Below, piece by piece: positions 1 through 10,052 of a stretch of 64,000 bases of DNA (the first letter of the stretch is position 1; each line of letters begins with the position of its first letter). A program made the translations under genes and the position numbers. Source of the DNA: a bacterium. GTDB taxonomy: Bacteria > Verrucomicrobiota > Kiritimatiellia > CAIKKV01 > CAIYGI01. The notes beneath the pieces were generated by a model that saw nothing but the letters and a program-made list of their open reading frames with translations, was not told the DNA's origin and made no database searches. Location of the stretch: positions 44,365 through 108,364 of the forward strand of contig JANYBP010000011.1 of NCBI GenBank assembly GCA_025360745.1, written 5' to 3'.

Positions 1-761
1 GTGTGGTGATACTTGCGTTCGACGCCCCAATAGTTGCTGACCATACTCAGGTCCAGATACCAGTTCGGCGCCTTGGTTTTGCGCGCGCCCAGCGCCTTCA
101 TGGCCTTCTCGCTGAAGGAGAGCGGCGCCAGGCCCGGCGGACACGACAGACACTTTTGCGTGCCGCTGTAAACGGCGTCGATGCCGACCCTGTCCACGTC
201 CACCGCGATGCCGCCCAGCGACGTGACCGTGTCCACGAGGAAAAGCGCGCCGGCATCGCGCGCGATGGCGGCGATTGGTTCGAGCGGCGTGCAGGCGCCG
301 GTCGAGGTTTCGGCATGGACCACGGCCACGATCTTCGGCTTGCGGCCCTTGACGGCCTTGCGCACGGCTTCGGGATCGACCGCCCGCCCCCAGGGCTGAT
401 CGACGCGAATCAGTTTTCCGCCCAGCCTTTCGGTGACGTCGGCCATGCGCATGCCGAAGACGCCGTTCACGCAGACCACGACCTCGTCGTCCGGCTCGAC
501 CAGGTTCACGAAGGCCGCTTCCATGCCCGCGCTGCCGGTGCCTGAAATGGGAATGGTCAAGGCATTATTGGTTTGAAACAGCCAGCGCAGCAGGCGCTGG
601 GTCTCGTCCATCATGGAAAGAAAATACGGATCGAGATGTCCGATGCAGGGCGCGGACAAGGCCTGCAGGACGCGCGGCGGCACGTCGCTGGGACCGGGCC
701 CCATCAGAACCCGGCTTCCCGGATCGACATCCCTGAATTCGCGATAATCGATGGTCATCAT
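1..761 (-). CDS. Alanine-glyoxylate / serine-pyruvate type aminotransferase (C-terminus cut by window edge)
   Basis: PLP-dependent class V aminotransferase. The reverse-strand translation begins [19 protein letters not shown] and continues with [59 protein letters not shown] and [16 protein letters not shown]; the lysine of the last motif is the expected PLP Schiff-base residue. About 253 codons are visible, so roughly a third of a ~380-residue family member is missing past base 1. An AAGGAGA Shine-Dalgarno lies just upstream of the ATG at 761. It follows glcD by about 31 bp on the same strand, so the two are probably co-transcribed and may turn glycolate into glyoxylate and then glycine. Exact amino donor is not readable from sequence. 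Confidence 0.9.
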   Translation of the reverse strand, partial: MMTIDYREFRDVDPGSRVLMGPGPSDVPPRVLQALSAPCIGHLDPYFLSMMDETQRLLRWLFQTNNALTIPISGTGSAGMEAAFVNLVEPDDEVVVCVNGVFGMRMADVTERLGGKLIRVDQPWGRAVDPEAVRKAVKGRKPKIVAVVHAETSTGACTPLEPIAAIARDAGALFLVDTVTSLGGIAVDVDRVGIDAVYSGTQKCLSCPPGLAPLSFSEKAMKALGARKTKAPNWYLDLSMVSNYWGVERKYHH

Positions 762-792
762 ATGTCTCCTTGTTGGTTTGAACTCAACGAAT

Positions 793-2205
793 CTATTGCT
801 CGAAAATCTTGCCCGGATTCAGGATGTATTCTGGATCGAAGGCTTCCTTCACCCGCCGCATCAAGGCGACCTGCACCGAGCCAACCGCGAGCGGCAGGTA
901 TTTCTTGCGGGTCAGTCCGATGCCGTGCTCGCCCGTGATGGCCCCGTCGAGCGCCAGCGCGGCCTTGTACATTTCCGCGGCGACCTTGTCCTTCTGCGCG
1001 AACCATTTTTCATCCGGCATGTCCTTGATCACGTTGACATGCACGTTTCCGTCGCCCGCGTGTCCGAAGCAGACGATGTTCATAGCGTGGCGATCCGCGA
1101 TCGCCCGGATTTCCTTCAGCAGACTGGGAATGCTGGCGCGGGGCACGCACAAGTCCTGGGTGTCCATGACATGTTCGGGACTAAGGTGCTTGAGCGCCTC
1201 GATGATCAGCCTTCTGGCGGCCCAGAGTTTGTCGCGCAACTGGGGGTTGTCCGCCACCAGCACATCGATGGCGCCGTTTTCCATGCACAGTTCGCCAACC
1301 CGCTCGTAATCCTCGTCGATCGCCTTCTTGTTGTTGCCGTCCAGCGTGATCAGCAGCTGCGCCTCCGCCTCGTGAAAGGGCACATCCTTCTCGGAAAGTT
1401 TTTCGACCGCCAGGATGCTGTCCTTGCCCATGAACTCCAGCGCGGTGGGCACGATCCGGTTTTTGACGATTTCCGCCACGGCCTTGGTGGCCGACATGAA
1501 ATCCTTGAAGGGAACGAGCATGTCGACGCGATGCTTGGGCAGGGGAATCAGGCGCAGGATTATCTTGGTGACGATGGCCAGCGTGCCTTCGGAGCCGATG
1601 ATCAGGTGCATCAGGTCGTAGCCCGTCACGTCCTTGACCAGCTTGCCGCCCATGCGGACGAGTTCGCCGGAGGGCAGAACGGCCTCCAGTCCGCAGACGT
1701 AATGCCGCGTGATGCCGTACTTGACGGCTCGCGGCCCGCCGGCGTTTTCGGCGATGTTGCCGCCGATCGAGCATGAGTCGAGACTGGCCGGATCGGGCGG
1801 ATAAAACAGGCCCAGCGCCTCCACGGCCCGATGGAGGTCGCCCGTGATCACGCCGGGTTCAACCGTGACCATCAGGTTTTCCTGGTCGATCTCGAGGATG
1901 CTGTTCATCTTCTCCAGCGAAAGGATCACCCCGCCCATGGCGGGCACACAACCGCCGCTGAGCCCCTGACCGGCCCCGCGCGGAGTCACCGGGAAGCCGG
2001 TCTGCCGCGCCAGCTTCATGATGCGGCAGACTTCTTCCGCCTTGCAGACCTTGACGACCGCCTCCGGCTCGACATGCACCTCCGTGACCTCGTCGTGCGA
2101 ATATTTTTCCCGGTCGTCGGCGGAGGTGAAAACGTTGTCCTTGCCGACGATTTCCCGCAGGCGATCCAGAATCGTTTCGGTCAACCTCGAATATTTTGTA
2201 TTCAT
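793..2205 (-). CDS. glcD: FAD-linked glycolate oxidase / D-lactate dehydrogenase subunit GlcD
   Basis: A 470-residue flavoprotein of the GlcD/D-lactate dehydrogenase family, oxidising 2-hydroxy acids such as glycolate. The N-terminal FAD_binding_4 domain carries [18 protein letters not shown] and [18 protein letters not shown]; the C-terminal FAD-oxidase domain ends with the typical [17 protein letters not shown] stretch. Length is normal for the family. It is the first gene of a minus-strand pair with the aminotransferase, which suggests glycolate/glyoxylate metabolism. No glcE/glcF partner is seen in the window. The 205 bp upstream, shared with a divergent radical SAM gene, contains a TTGACA-like box near 2322 but no convincing -10, so no promoter is called. 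Confidence 0.92.
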   Translation of the reverse strand: MNTKYSRLTETILDRLREIVGKDNVFTSADDREKYSHDEVTEVHVEPEAVVKVCKAEEVCRIMKLARQTGFPVTPRGAGQGLSGGCVPAMGGVILSLEKMNSILEIDQENLMVTVEPGVITGDLHRAVEALGLFYPPDPASLDSCSIGGNIAENAGGPRAVKYGITRHYVCGLEAVLPSGELVRMGGKLVKDVTGYDLMHLIIGSEGTLAIVTKIILRLIPLPKHRVDMLVPFKDFMSATKAVAEIVKNRIVPTALEFMGKDSILAVEKLSEKDVPFHEAEAQLLITLDGNNKKAIDEDYERVGELCMENGAIDVLVADNPQLRDKLWAARRLIIEALKHLSPEHVMDTQDLCVPRASIPSLLKEIRAIADRHAMNIVCFGHAGDGNVHVNVIKDMPDEKWFAQKDKVAAEMYKAALALDGAITGEHGIGLTRKKYLPLAVGSVQVALMRRVKEAFDPEYILNPGKIFEQ

Positions 2206-2410
2206 TGTGGTCGCGCTTTTTTAAACGATGCTGCCATGGGTCGCAAAATGCCAGAAGCGTGGTCGAAAGTCCAGCCGCGAAACGCCGCGGGCGCATCTTA
2301 ACTTCTGGAACGCCGTTTCAACTTGACACGCCGACCTCGAAATACGGACAATTCGGCCCGGATCGGGGCGTCTGCGCCTATGCGCCAATCCGGGGGGTGC
2401 CTTTCTATAA

Positions 2411-3607
2411 ATGAAAACGCTTCTTGAGAAAGGGGCCAACGGACGCGCGTCCTTGCCGCTCGACAAGCGGGTGGCTGCCGGATTGCTGGCGGGGCGGCGT
2501 GTGCCTTTGCCGCGCCATCTGATCATCGAAATCACCTCCTCCTGCAATCTGCGCTGCCGCATGTGCCCGAAAACCAACCACTCGGTCAACACGGCGGAAA
2601 ACAACGTGATGTCCTGGGATGTCTTTGAACGGCTGATCCCGCTGCTTCCGCATATCGAATCGCTCGATCTGACCGGCGTCTGGGGGGAGGCATTCCTTTA
2701 TCCCAAACTCTATCTGGAGATGCTGAAAACGATCAAGGCGCAGGGGGCCGATGTTTACACGATCAGCAACGGCACGCTGATCGACGATGACCTGGCCCGG
2801 CAACTGGTTGGGCACGACCTGAATAAACTGATCGTCAGCCTGGACGCCGCCACACCGGAAACCTACGCCGGCATTCGCCCTCCGGGCCGCTTCGCGGATG
2901 TCCTGAACGGGATCAAGTCCATCGGATCGTGGAAGCGAAAACTGGGACGCGCGCACCCGCGGCTGGAATTGGCCTTTGTGGGCATGAAATCCAACATCGA
3001 AGAGTTTCCCCGTGTCGTCGAGCTGGCGCACGAGCTGGGCGTGGCGCAGGTTTGCCTGCAGGCGATGGGCGAATATCCGGGCTTGGAAAACCAGTCCGTT
3101 GCCGCGCATTTTAAAGCGCTGGGCCGCCGGCTGTTCGAGGACGGTCAACGTCGCGGGCGCGACCTCGGCGTGCGGGTCATACTCCAGCCGCCCGATCAGT
3201 TCGAGGAGGACCGCGGGGAACGCAATCTCATCGAGGACCGCCGCGGATACGGGAAACAATGTCACGATCTCTGGGACAAGGCGCTGATCGCGGCGACCGG
3301 GAATGTTTTACCGTGTTGCGCCTCCCCGGTCTCGATGGGCAATTTGCGGGATTCCAGCTTCGACGGGATCTGGCGCGGGCCGGCCTTCACACGGCTCAGG
3401 CGGCAGTTTCTAAGCGGGGAAATTCCCGAAATGTGCAAACACTGCACCGGCACGGCCTGGGTGGAAATGTCCGCGCGCCGGGATCTCCGATTCTTCTTCG
3501 GCGGCCTGCTCGCCCCCCGTCTCAAACGCCGCGTGAAACGCAAATTGAAGCAATACGCGCCCCTGCGCTGGGCAAAACGCCAACTGGACCGCGCGCGGCG
3601 GAAGTGA
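2411..3607 (+). CDS. Radical SAM / SPASM domain protein
   Basis: A 398-residue radical SAM enzyme. C45, C49 and C52 form the CNLRCRMC cluster motif that binds the 4Fe-4S used to cleave S-adenosylmethionine. A C-terminal SPASM-like region has KQCHDLWDKALIAATGNVLPC and a later MCKHC, expected to bind auxiliary clusters. The last ~50 residues are very basic (RLKRRVKRKLKQ), which could contact nucleic acid or a membrane surface. No peptide substrate gene, partner or operon neighbour is evident: the next gene is on the other strand. Related SPASM proteins mature peptides or modify sugars and lipids; the substrate here cannot be assigned. Confidence 0.85.
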   Translation: MKTLLEKGANGRASLPLDKRVAAGLLAGRRVPLPRHLIIEITSSCNLRCRMCPKTNHSVNTAENNVMSWDVFERLIPLLPHIESLDLTGVWGEAFLYPKLYLEMLKTIKAQGADVYTISNGTLIDDDLARQLVGHDLNKLIVSLDAATPETYAGIRPPGRFADVLNGIKSIGSWKRKLGRAHPRLELAFVGMKSNIEEFPRVVELAHELGVAQVCLQAMGEYPGLENQSVAAHFKALGRRLFEDGQRRGRDLGVRVILQPPDQFEEDRGERNLIEDRRGYGKQCHDLWDKALIAATGNVLPCCASPVSMGNLRDSSFDGIWRGPAFTRLRRQFLSGEIPEMCKHCTGTAWVEMSARRDLRFFFGGLLAPRLKRRVKRKLKQYAPLRWAKRQLDRARRK

Positions 3608-3693
3608 TGCGCTAGCGGTCGCGTTGCCATCATGCCGACCTTCCTTCTCTCTGGTGGGCGCTATAGTTCAATATCGCAGAGGGCCTGTCGTGC

Positions 3694-4701
3694 TCATGAC
3701 GTGAGAATGTAGCGGCCGGATTTGCGGGTGCCGGTGCGTTGGATCAGGCCGGCCGCGATGAGCGGGCGGAGCAGGTCCAGAGCGCCCTGTTTCGAGACGC
3801 CGATGGCGTCCCAGATCTCGCGCGGCGTCATGCTTTTGCGATCGCGCAGCAACAGTAACAGGCGTTCCTGCCGGGGACGCAGGACCAACGTTTTATGGCG
3901 CGATCCAGCGGCCATGGTTTGGACCCGTTTCCAGACCCGGTCCAGACAGAGGGCCAATCCTTCGGCCGTGTATTCCAGCCAGGAGGTAAGGTCGTCGCCT
4001 TCCCCGCGCACTCGTTGCAACATGGCGTAGTAGCGCGGCCGGTCCTCCCAATAGAACTCATCGACCGAAAAAATGTGATGGGTGTCGAAGCCCCGGCGGT
4101 ACAACTCCCACAGCGCCAGCGCGCGGCCGGTCCGCCCGTTGCCGTCGGCAAACGGGTGGATGGATTCGAAGCGGTAATGCACGATGGCCGAACTCAGCAC
4201 GGGCGATAAATCCCTGGAGTCCGTGTTCCACCAGGCGATCAGTTCCCGCATCAGGCCGGACACCTCCTCTGGAGGCGGCGGCACGTAGGGCCCCACACGC
4301 ACGCGGATACTCCGGTAACTGCCGGCCGCGCCCTGGTCCATGACACCCGTGGCGATGACCTGGTGAAGGTTCAGGATGTCCTTGTGGCTGACCGGTTTCA
4401 GGGTGGCGTGGCGTTCAACGAACCGCAGGCCGGCGAAGTAGTTCAGCACCTCCCGCCGGGCCCGGTCGGTGGCGCCGGACAATTCGCGGCCTTCCGCAAT
4501 GGCGCGGACCTCCTCCAGCGTCAAAGGATTGCCCTCGATGGCGGTCGACGAGTGGGCGTTGCGCGCCCGGGTATCCATCTGGAGGGCGGGCATCCACGGA
4601 ACCTGCACGGTCGCGGCGGCAATGCTCTCGCGCATGGCGGCAATGCGCTCCACTCGTCCTAAGAGCGCCGGCGTGATCGTGAACGTGGGTTTATAGTTCA
4701 T
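3694..4701 (-). CDS. Fic family protein with N-terminal inhibitory motif and C-terminal winged helix
   Basis: A 335-residue Fic protein, a family that transfers AMP or other phosphate-linked groups from nucleotides to target hydroxyls. The Fic core HPFADGNGRTGR occupies residues 182-193 with the catalytic histidine at 182. An inhibitory (S/T)xxxE(G/N) motif is present at S52-G57 (STAIEG), marking a class II, self-inhibited Fic. The flap residues SYRSIRVRVGPYVPPPPEEV fit known homologues. The last ~70 residues look like a winged helix (MTPREIWDAIGVSKQGALDLLRPLIAAGL), so it may bind DNA. It stands alone, without an antitoxin gene next to it. Confidence 0.92.
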   Translation of the reverse strand: MNYKPTFTITPALLGRVERIAAMRESIAAATVQVPWMPALQMDTRARNAHSSTAIEGNPLTLEEVRAIAEGRELSGATDRARREVLNYFAGLRFVERHATLKPVSHKDILNLHQVIATGVMDQGAAGSYRSIRVRVGPYVPPPPEEVSGLMRELIAWWNTDSRDLSPVLSSAIVHYRFESIHPFADGNGRTGRALALWELYRRGFDTHHIFSVDEFYWEDRPRYYAMLQRVRGEGDDLTSWLEYTAEGLALCLDRVWKRVQTMAAGSRHKTLVLRPRQERLLLLLRDRKSMTPREIWDAIGVSKQGALDLLRPLIAAGLIQRTGTRKSGRYILTS

Positions 4702-4800
4702 GAGCGACCAGATGAGTCAAGCATAAGTCAAGTTATTGGTCAAGTGGGGCTTTGCGGCAGGAAACATACGCCGGCTGGACGCCGGCTCGCGGGGACAGCT

Positions 4801-4835
4801 CCCACCTCCCACCTCCCACCTATCACCTCTCGCCT
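4801..4835. repeat. Heptamer array, five units
   Basis: Three CCCACCT units are followed in phase by ATCACCT and CTCGCCT, just upstream of priA. One of about fifteen 7-bp-period arrays in the window. Confidence 0.85.
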
Positions 4836-4873
4836 CCTTCCCCCCCGCCGTCATCGGTGGCATACTCCCGGAC

Positions 4874-7087
4874 ATGCCTTCGATCGTCCGAGTCGCCGTT
4901 GATCTCGCGCTGAACCGCGAGTTCGATTACCTGGTGCCCGATGCGCTGCGCGACGCCGTGCAGCCGGGCGTGCGCGTGGCCGTGCCGTTCGGCGCGCGCG
5001 AGGTGGCGGGCTGGGTGACCTCCGTGCTTAAGAGCTCGGAGCGTACCGATCTCAAGTCCGTGGCGCGCGTGACGGGTGAGCGGCCCTATCTGAGCGCGCC
5101 GCTGCTGGCGCTGGCGCGCTGGATCGCGGACTACTATTGCGCGCCGCTGGAAAACGCCCTGCGCACGATGCTGCCGGCCCCCGTGCGCAGCAAGGGCGAA
5201 GCGTTCCGCGAAGAGCGTGTGATCGAACCGCAGCCCGAGAGCTGGCCGCGGGGGGATGACTGGGATGCGCTGCGGCGCAGGTCGCCGAAACAGGCGGCGG
5301 CGTTGGAACGGCTGCGCGGCGCGGAGCCGCCGTCGGCGCGGGAATTGCTCGCCGCCGGTGTTTCGGACGCCGTGCTGCGCGCGCTGGCCGCGCGCGGCTG
5401 GGTGCGCTTCGGCAAGCGCAATGTTCGGCGCGATCCGTTGTTTGGACAGACGCTGCTGCGCACCGAACCGCTGAAGCTCGATCCGCAGCAGACGGTCGCC
5501 TTGGACGAGGTCCGCGGCGCCATTGATGCCGACGCCGCGCGCGTGCTGCTGCTCTTCGGGGTCACCGGCAGCGGTAAGACCGAGGTCTATCTGCAGGCCA
5601 TCGCGCACACCCTCGCGGCCGGCCGCGACGCGATCGTGCTGGTGCCGGAAATCGCGCTCACGCCGCAGACCATCGAACGCTTCCGGGGGCGCTTCGGCGA
5701 CACAGTGGCCGTGCTGCACAGCCACCTCGGCGACGGCGAGCGGCACGACGAGTGGCACCGTCTGCTCAGCGGCCAGGCGCATATCGCCATCGGCGCCCGC
5801 TCGGCGCTCTTCGCGCCGGTGCGGCGTCTGGGGCTGATCGTGGTGGACGAGGAACACGAGCCCAGCTACAAGCAGAACGAGTCGCCCCGCTACCACGCCC
5901 GCGACGTGGCCGTCATGCGCGGCCACTTCGAACACTGTCCCGTTCTGCTCGGTTCGGCCACCCCGGCTCTGGAATCCTGGTGGAACGCCCAAAAGGGCAA
6001 ATACCGTCTGCTGCGCATGCCGCAGCGGGTGGACGACAAGCGCATGCCGGCGATGCGCGTGGTGGACATGCGCCGCGAGGCCGAGCAGACAGGCCGGATC
6101 TCGATCTTCTCCCGCGACCTGCTCGAGGCCATGCGGCGCCGTCTGATCCAGACCGAGCAGACGATGCTCTTTCTCAACCGCCGCGGCTACGCGACGCACA
6201 TGCTCTGCCCCGCCTGCGGCTACGTCGCGCAGTGCTCGCAATGCAGCGTGGCGCTGGTCTATCACCGCGAGGCCGGCGAACTGCGCTGCCACATCTGCGG
6301 CGCCGTGCGCCGCGCCCCCGAACGCTGTCCCGAGTGCCAGGCGTCGGCGGTCAAGTTCACCGGCATCGGCACCCAGCGTATCGAGGCGGCCGTGCGGCGG
6401 CTGCTGCCCAAGGCCCGCGTGGCGCGTATGGACGCCGATACGACCCGCGGCCGCGACGCCCACCGGCGCATTCTCAACGAGTTCCGGAGCGGCGCGCTGG
6501 ACATTCTGGTGGGCACCCAGATGATCGCCAAGGGGCTGGACTTTCCCAATGTCACGCTGATCGGCGTGATGAACGCCGACTCGGCCCTGCACCTGCCGGA
6601 CTTCCGCGCCGGCGAACGCACCTTCCAACTGCTGACCCAGGTCGCCGGCCGCGCCGGCCGCGGCGCCCTGCCGGGGGAGGTCATCGTGCAAACCTGCGCC
6701 CCCTTCCATCCGGCGGTGCAGGCCGCGCGGCGTATGGACTACGAGGGCTTTTGCGACCAGGAGGCGGCCATGCGCGAGGAACTGGGCTACCCCCCGCATG
6801 GGCGCGCGGTATGCATCGGATTTCGAGGTATGGACGAGGCGCGCGTGCGCGCCGCCGCGGAGGCTTTTGCCGCGGCCTTGCGGCCGGGACTGGCGGCCAA
6901 TGTGCAGGTGGCGCCGCCGGCGCCGGCGCCGCTGGCGCGGGCCAAGGGACTTTATCGCTATCAGATGCTGCTGCGCGCCCCGCTGGCCAAAAGTATGACC
7001 AAACCTCTGAATGCCCTGTTGAACACCTTCCGCTGGCCGCGCGGCGTGGCCGTGGCGGTGGATGTGGATGCGATGGACTTGATGTAA
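4874..7087 (+). CDS. priA: Primosomal protein N' (replication restart helicase PriA)
   Basis: A 737-residue superfamily 2 helicase that reloads the replisome at stalled forks. The N-terminal 3'-DNA-binding domain starts MPSIVRVAVDLALNREFDYL. Walker A GVTGSGKTEVY has its lysine at residue 235 and the Walker B DEEH begins at 325. The paired zinc-binding cysteine cluster CPACGYVAQCSQC, CHICG, CPEC interrupts the helicase core, and GTQMIAKGLDFPNVTLIGV is helicase motif V. The open frame extends 46 codons further upstream through a heptamer array, but the conserved N-terminus fixes the start at 4874. metG follows after 55 bp. Confidence 0.96.
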   Translation: MPSIVRVAVDLALNREFDYLVPDALRDAVQPGVRVAVPFGAREVAGWVTSVLKSSERTDLKSVARVTGERPYLSAPLLALARWIADYYCAPLENALRTMLPAPVRSKGEAFREERVIEPQPESWPRGDDWDALRRRSPKQAAALERLRGAEPPSARELLAAGVSDAVLRALAARGWVRFGKRNVRRDPLFGQTLLRTEPLKLDPQQTVALDEVRGAIDADAARVLLLFGVTGSGKTEVYLQAIAHTLAAGRDAIVLVPEIALTPQTIERFRGRFGDTVAVLHSHLGDGERHDEWHRLLSGQAHIAIGARSALFAPVRRLGLIVVDEEHEPSYKQNESPRYHARDVAVMRGHFEHCPVLLGSATPALESWWNAQKGKYRLLRMPQRVDDKRMPAMRVVDMRREAEQTGRISIFSRDLLEAMRRRLIQTEQTMLFLNRRGYATHMLCPACGYVAQCSQCSVALVYHREAGELRCHICGAVRRAPERCPECQASAVKFTGIGTQRIEAAVRRLLPKARVARMDADTTRGRDAHRRILNEFRSGALDILVGTQMIAKGLDFPNVTLIGVMNADSALHLPDFRAGERTFQLLTQVAGRAGRGALPGEVIVQTCAPFHPAVQAARRMDYEGFCDQEAAMREELGYPPHGRAVCIGFRGMDEARVRAAAEAFAAALRPGLAANVQVAPPAPAPLARAKGLYRYQMLLRAPLAKSMTKPLNALLNTFRWPRGVAVAVDVDAMDLM

Positions 7088-7142
7088 CGCAAGTGACAAG
7101 ACGCGGGCAAAGGCGTAGATTGCCCCGCCGGAGGCTTACAAC

Positions 7143-9095
7143 ATGGACCGCCAGGCATTTTACGTTACGACGCCGATTTATTACGTCAACGACCGCCCGC
7201 ATATCGGGCACGCCTACACGACCATTCTGGCGGACGTGCTGGCGCGCTATCACCGGCTGCTGGGCGGCCCGACCCGCTTTCTGACCGGCACCGACGAACA
7301 CGGGCAGAAGGTCCAGCAGGCCGCGACGCGCGAAGGTTTGACGCCCAAGGAACAGGCCGACCGCACCGTCGTGCGCTTTCAGGAATTGTGGAAAACACTG
7401 GAGATCACCAACGACGACTTCATCCGCACGACCGAGCCACGCCACACCAGCGTGGTGAAGAAGATACTGCAGGACCTCTACACGCGCGGCGAAATTTACC
7501 GCGCCGATTACGACGGCTGGTACTGCGTGCCCTGCGAACGGTTTTTCACGGAGAAGGATATCGAAGGCCAATCCTGCCCCGATTGTCACCGTCCGGTGGA
7601 ACGCATCCAGGAGGCCAATTACTTTTTCCGCATGAGCCGCCACCAGCAGTGGCTGATTCAGTACATTCAGGAGCATCCGGCCTTCATTCAGCCCGAGGCG
7701 CGCCGCAACGAAACGCTGGGCTTCCTGCGCCGGCCGCTGACCGATCTCTGCATCTCGCGTCCCAAGCGCCGCCTGAACTGGGGCATCGAACTGCCCTTCG
7801 ATCCCGACTATGTCTGCTACGTCTGGTTCGACGCGCTGGTGAACTATATCAGCGCGGTGGGCTACCTGGCGGACGACGCGGCCTTCGCTCGCTGGTGGCC
7901 GGCCTCGCTGCAACTGATCGGCAAGGACATCCTGACCACGCATACCGTGTACTGGCCGACGATGCTGCACGCCATGGGTCTGCCGTTGCCTGAAACCGTC
8001 TTCGCGCACGGCTGGTGGCTGGTCGGCGAGAACAAGATGAGCAAGACCGACGGCAATGTGGTCAATCCGATGGAAATGGCCGAACGCTATGGTGTGGACG
8101 CCTTCCGCTACTTCCTGATGGCCGAGATGGTGCTGGGGCAGGATGCGGGATTCACCGAAGAGGCCTTTGTCCGCCGCTACAACACGGACCTGGCCAACGA
8201 CCTTGGCAACGTGCTGAGCCGCGTGTTGCATCTGATCGGCGCCTCCTGCGGCGGAAAACTGCCGGCCGCCGGCGCGCTGGGGCCGGAGGAGATACGCCTG
8301 CGCGACACGACCCTGGCCGCGGCCGAAACGATGCGCGGCGCCATCGCCGGCATGCGCCTCGATCTGGGTCTGGCGGCGGTGGGCGGTGTGTTGCGCGAGG
8401 CTAATCGCTATATAGACGGACGCAAGCCCTGGGCGCTGGCCAAGGCCGGCGGCGACATGGCGGCGCTCGGCACGGTGCTCTACACGGCCGCCGAGACCCT
8501 GCGCATCGTGAGCGCGCTGCTTTTTCCCGTGATGCCCGGCAAGATGGCCGAACTGCGCGCCGCCCTGGGGATGGCGCACATTGCGCCGGATATGGCCGGC
8601 CTGAAAGAGTGGGGGCGGTTGACGCCGGGCGTCACAGTGGGCGCCGTGCAAGCGCTTTTCCCGCGCATCCGCAGCGCGGCCGCGGCGCCGGAGCTTCAAG
8701 CCAAGACCGCGCCGGTGGCCGCGGCGGCGCCGGTTTTGAAAAAGGACGCGACGCCGCTTCCCGAGGGTGTCGCGCCGATCGAGTATGCCGACTTCATGAA
8801 GGTGCAACTGCGCACGGCGCGCATCCTGACGGCGGAAAAAGTGCCGGCGGCGGACAAACTATTGCGCCTGACGGTGGACATCGGCGGCGCGACACGGCAA
8901 ATCGTGGCCGGCATCTCGCAGCACTACGCCCCCGAGACGCTGATCGGCAAGACTGTCGTGGTGGTGGTCAACCTCAAACCCGCCAAAATCCGCGGCCTGG
9001 AATCTCAAGGCATGCTGCTCGCCGCCACCAGCGGCGGTACCATGCGCATCGTGACCGTGGACGGCGACCTGCCCCCCGGCGCGGTGGTGAAGTAA
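7143..9095 (+). CDS. metG: Methionyl-tRNA synthetase with C-terminal tRNA-binding domain
   Basis: A 650-residue class I aminoacyl-tRNA synthetase that charges initiator and elongator tRNA-Met. The HIGH motif is at residues 20-23 (PHIGHAYTT) and the KMSKT loop starts at 298. Zinc-knuckle cysteines are seen in CVPCERFFTEKDIEGQSCPDC. After the anticodon-binding domain an alanine/proline-rich linker leads to an OB-fold tRNA-binding domain (YADFMKVQLRTARI to the end), the dimerising module found in many bacterial enzymes. Start follows a GGAGG-containing leader. The stop codon is followed almost at once by a heptamer-like run and a dispersed repeat. Confidence 0.96.
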   Translation: MDRQAFYVTTPIYYVNDRPHIGHAYTTILADVLARYHRLLGGPTRFLTGTDEHGQKVQQAATREGLTPKEQADRTVVRFQELWKTLEITNDDFIRTTEPRHTSVVKKILQDLYTRGEIYRADYDGWYCVPCERFFTEKDIEGQSCPDCHRPVERIQEANYFFRMSRHQQWLIQYIQEHPAFIQPEARRNETLGFLRRPLTDLCISRPKRRLNWGIELPFDPDYVCYVWFDALVNYISAVGYLADDAAFARWWPASLQLIGKDILTTHTVYWPTMLHAMGLPLPETVFAHGWWLVGENKMSKTDGNVVNPMEMAERYGVDAFRYFLMAEMVLGQDAGFTEEAFVRRYNTDLANDLGNVLSRVLHLIGASCGGKLPAAGALGPEEIRLRDTTLAAAETMRGAIAGMRLDLGLAAVGGVLREANRYIDGRKPWALAKAGGDMAALGTVLYTAAETLRIVSALLFPVMPGKMAELRAALGMAHIAPDMAGLKEWGRLTPGVTVGAVQALFPRIRSAAAAPELQAKTAPVAAAAPVLKKDATPLPEGVAPIEYADFMKVQLRTARILTAEKVPAADKLLRLTVDIGGATRQIVAGISQHYAPETLIGKTVVVVVNLKPAKIRGLESQGMLLAATSGGTMRIVTVDGDLPPGAVVK

Positions 9096-9116
9096 GGCGA
9101 GCGCGTCCGGTGGAAG

Positions 9117-9195
9117 GTGGAAGGGCGGCAGGCCTCCGCCGCCGCGTGGGCGCAAGGCGAAATGCCTATGGATGGAATGCCGGAACGACGTTAGG
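9117..9195 (+). repeat. Dispersed REP-like repeat, copy 1 (GGCGGCAG family)
   Basis: Head TGGAAGG, then stem GGCGGCAG / CCGCCGCC around a GCCT loop, then a shared downstream block ending GGAACGACGTTAG. The same ~75-bp unit recurs at 41451 and 61903. This copy has one stem mismatch compared with the other two. Confidence 0.85.
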
Positions 9196-9314
9196 CGAGG
9201 ATTTGGGATTTCTCCTTGCGCTCTTGACCCGCCGCCGCCGGCCATGCCATACTTTCTCTATGACCGATGTAAACATCGGAGTTGGAAAAAAACATTCCGA
9301 CGGCGGTTTGGCTT

Positions 9315-9542
9315 ATGCATGGGACTAAAGATATTATTCAAGACGCCGCAACTTTGCCCGTGGAAGAACGGGTGATTGTTGTGGATTGTCTGCTTCGCAC
9401 CCTCAATCCGCCGGACGCTGAAATCGATGGAGCATGGGCCATGATCGCCCGGCGTAGACTCGCGGACCTGCGTTCCGGCCGTGTTAAATCTGTTCCTGGC
9501 GACCAGGTGTTTGCCAAGGTCAAGCAACGTTTCGCGCGATGA
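9315..9542 (+). CDS. Addiction module antitoxin (Unstab_antitox / TIGR02574-like)
   Basis: A small acidic protein (MHGTKDIIQDAATLPVEERVIVVDCL) of the family that partners ParE/RelE toxins: a short helical N-terminus, the LPVEERVxVVD segment and a C-terminal toxin-binding tail WAMIARRRLADLRSGRVKSV. Its stop overlaps the toxin start (ATGA at 9539-9542), which indicates translational coupling. The frame is open from a TTG at 9282, but the family usually begins close to the residues chosen here. It probably neutralises the toxin and represses the operon. Confidence 0.82.
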   Translation: MHGTKDIIQDAATLPVEERVIVVDCLLRTLNPPDAEIDGAWAMIARRRLADLRSGRVKSVPGDQVFAKVKQRFAR

Positions 9543-9829
9543 ATTGGTCATTCCATCCCGAAGCAGCAACAGAGTTTCACGAAGCGATCGATTACTACGA
9601 GGGATGCGAGACCGGACTCGGCGAGGGCTTTGCGATAGAAGTCCACGAAACGATTCGAAACATCCTGGCCTACCCCGAAATGTGGCCGATGCTGGAGGAT
9701 GACATCCGCCGCTGTTTTACAAGCCGATTTCCGTACGGCGTGCTCTATAGCATCGAAAGCGACGGTATCTTTATCCTCGCAGCGATGCATCTCCATCGGC
9801 ACCCGGACTACTGGAAGCATAGAAAATAA
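9539..9829 (+). CDS. ParE/RelE-family toxin
   Basis: A 96-residue protein with the ParE/RelE fold signature: FHPEAATEFHEAIDYYEG at the N-terminus, a central helix GEGFAIEVHETIRNI, then RRCFTSRFPYGVLYSIESDGIFILAAMHLHRHPDYW. The C-terminal HxHRxPDYW ending is typical of ParE toxins paired with the TIGR02574 antitoxin family. The family inhibits gyrase (ParE) or cleaves ribosome-bound mRNA (RelE); which applies here cannot be told. It sits directly upstream of the dcw promoter region. Confidence 0.88.
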   Translation: MNWSFHPEAATEFHEAIDYYEGCETGLGEGFAIEVHETIRNILAYPEMWPMLEDDIRRCFTSRFPYGVLYSIESDGIFILAAMHLHRHPDYWKHRK

Positions 9830-9950
9830 TTTCCGGGCCACCACGGTGGCGGTTTGCGAATCGGGCGAACCTGATTTTTCACCACCAAGAGCGTGAAGAC
9901 CACGAAGGGAATTGAAGTTGAACAGTTGCCGGCTTCCCCGTCTCTTTTAA

Positions 9951-10013
9951 CGTTGAGCGTTGAGCGTTCGATGTTGACTGTTCGAAGTTCGCCTGCCACC
10001 TGCCACCTTCTTC
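9951..10013. repeat. Heptamer array, nine units, mixed words
   Basis: Nine consecutive 7-bp units in one phase: CGTTGAG twice, CGTTCGA, TGTTGAC, TGTTCGA, AGTTCGC, CTGCCAC twice, CTTCTTC. The 9830-10151 interval holds no gene; apart from this array and the mraZ promoter nothing else is recognised there. Confidence 0.9.
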
Positions 10014-10052
10014 CGGCCTCCAAAAAAACCCTACAATTTCCCTCGATATTAT

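Noticed and set aside
2206..2410. A sigma70 promoter for the radical SAM gene (TTGACA near 2322)
   Set aside because: No acceptable -10 lies 16-18 bp downstream.
4823..7099. A 758-codon minus-strand frame opposite priA
   Set aside because: priA is certain; the antisense product has shadow-like composition and no recognisable domain.
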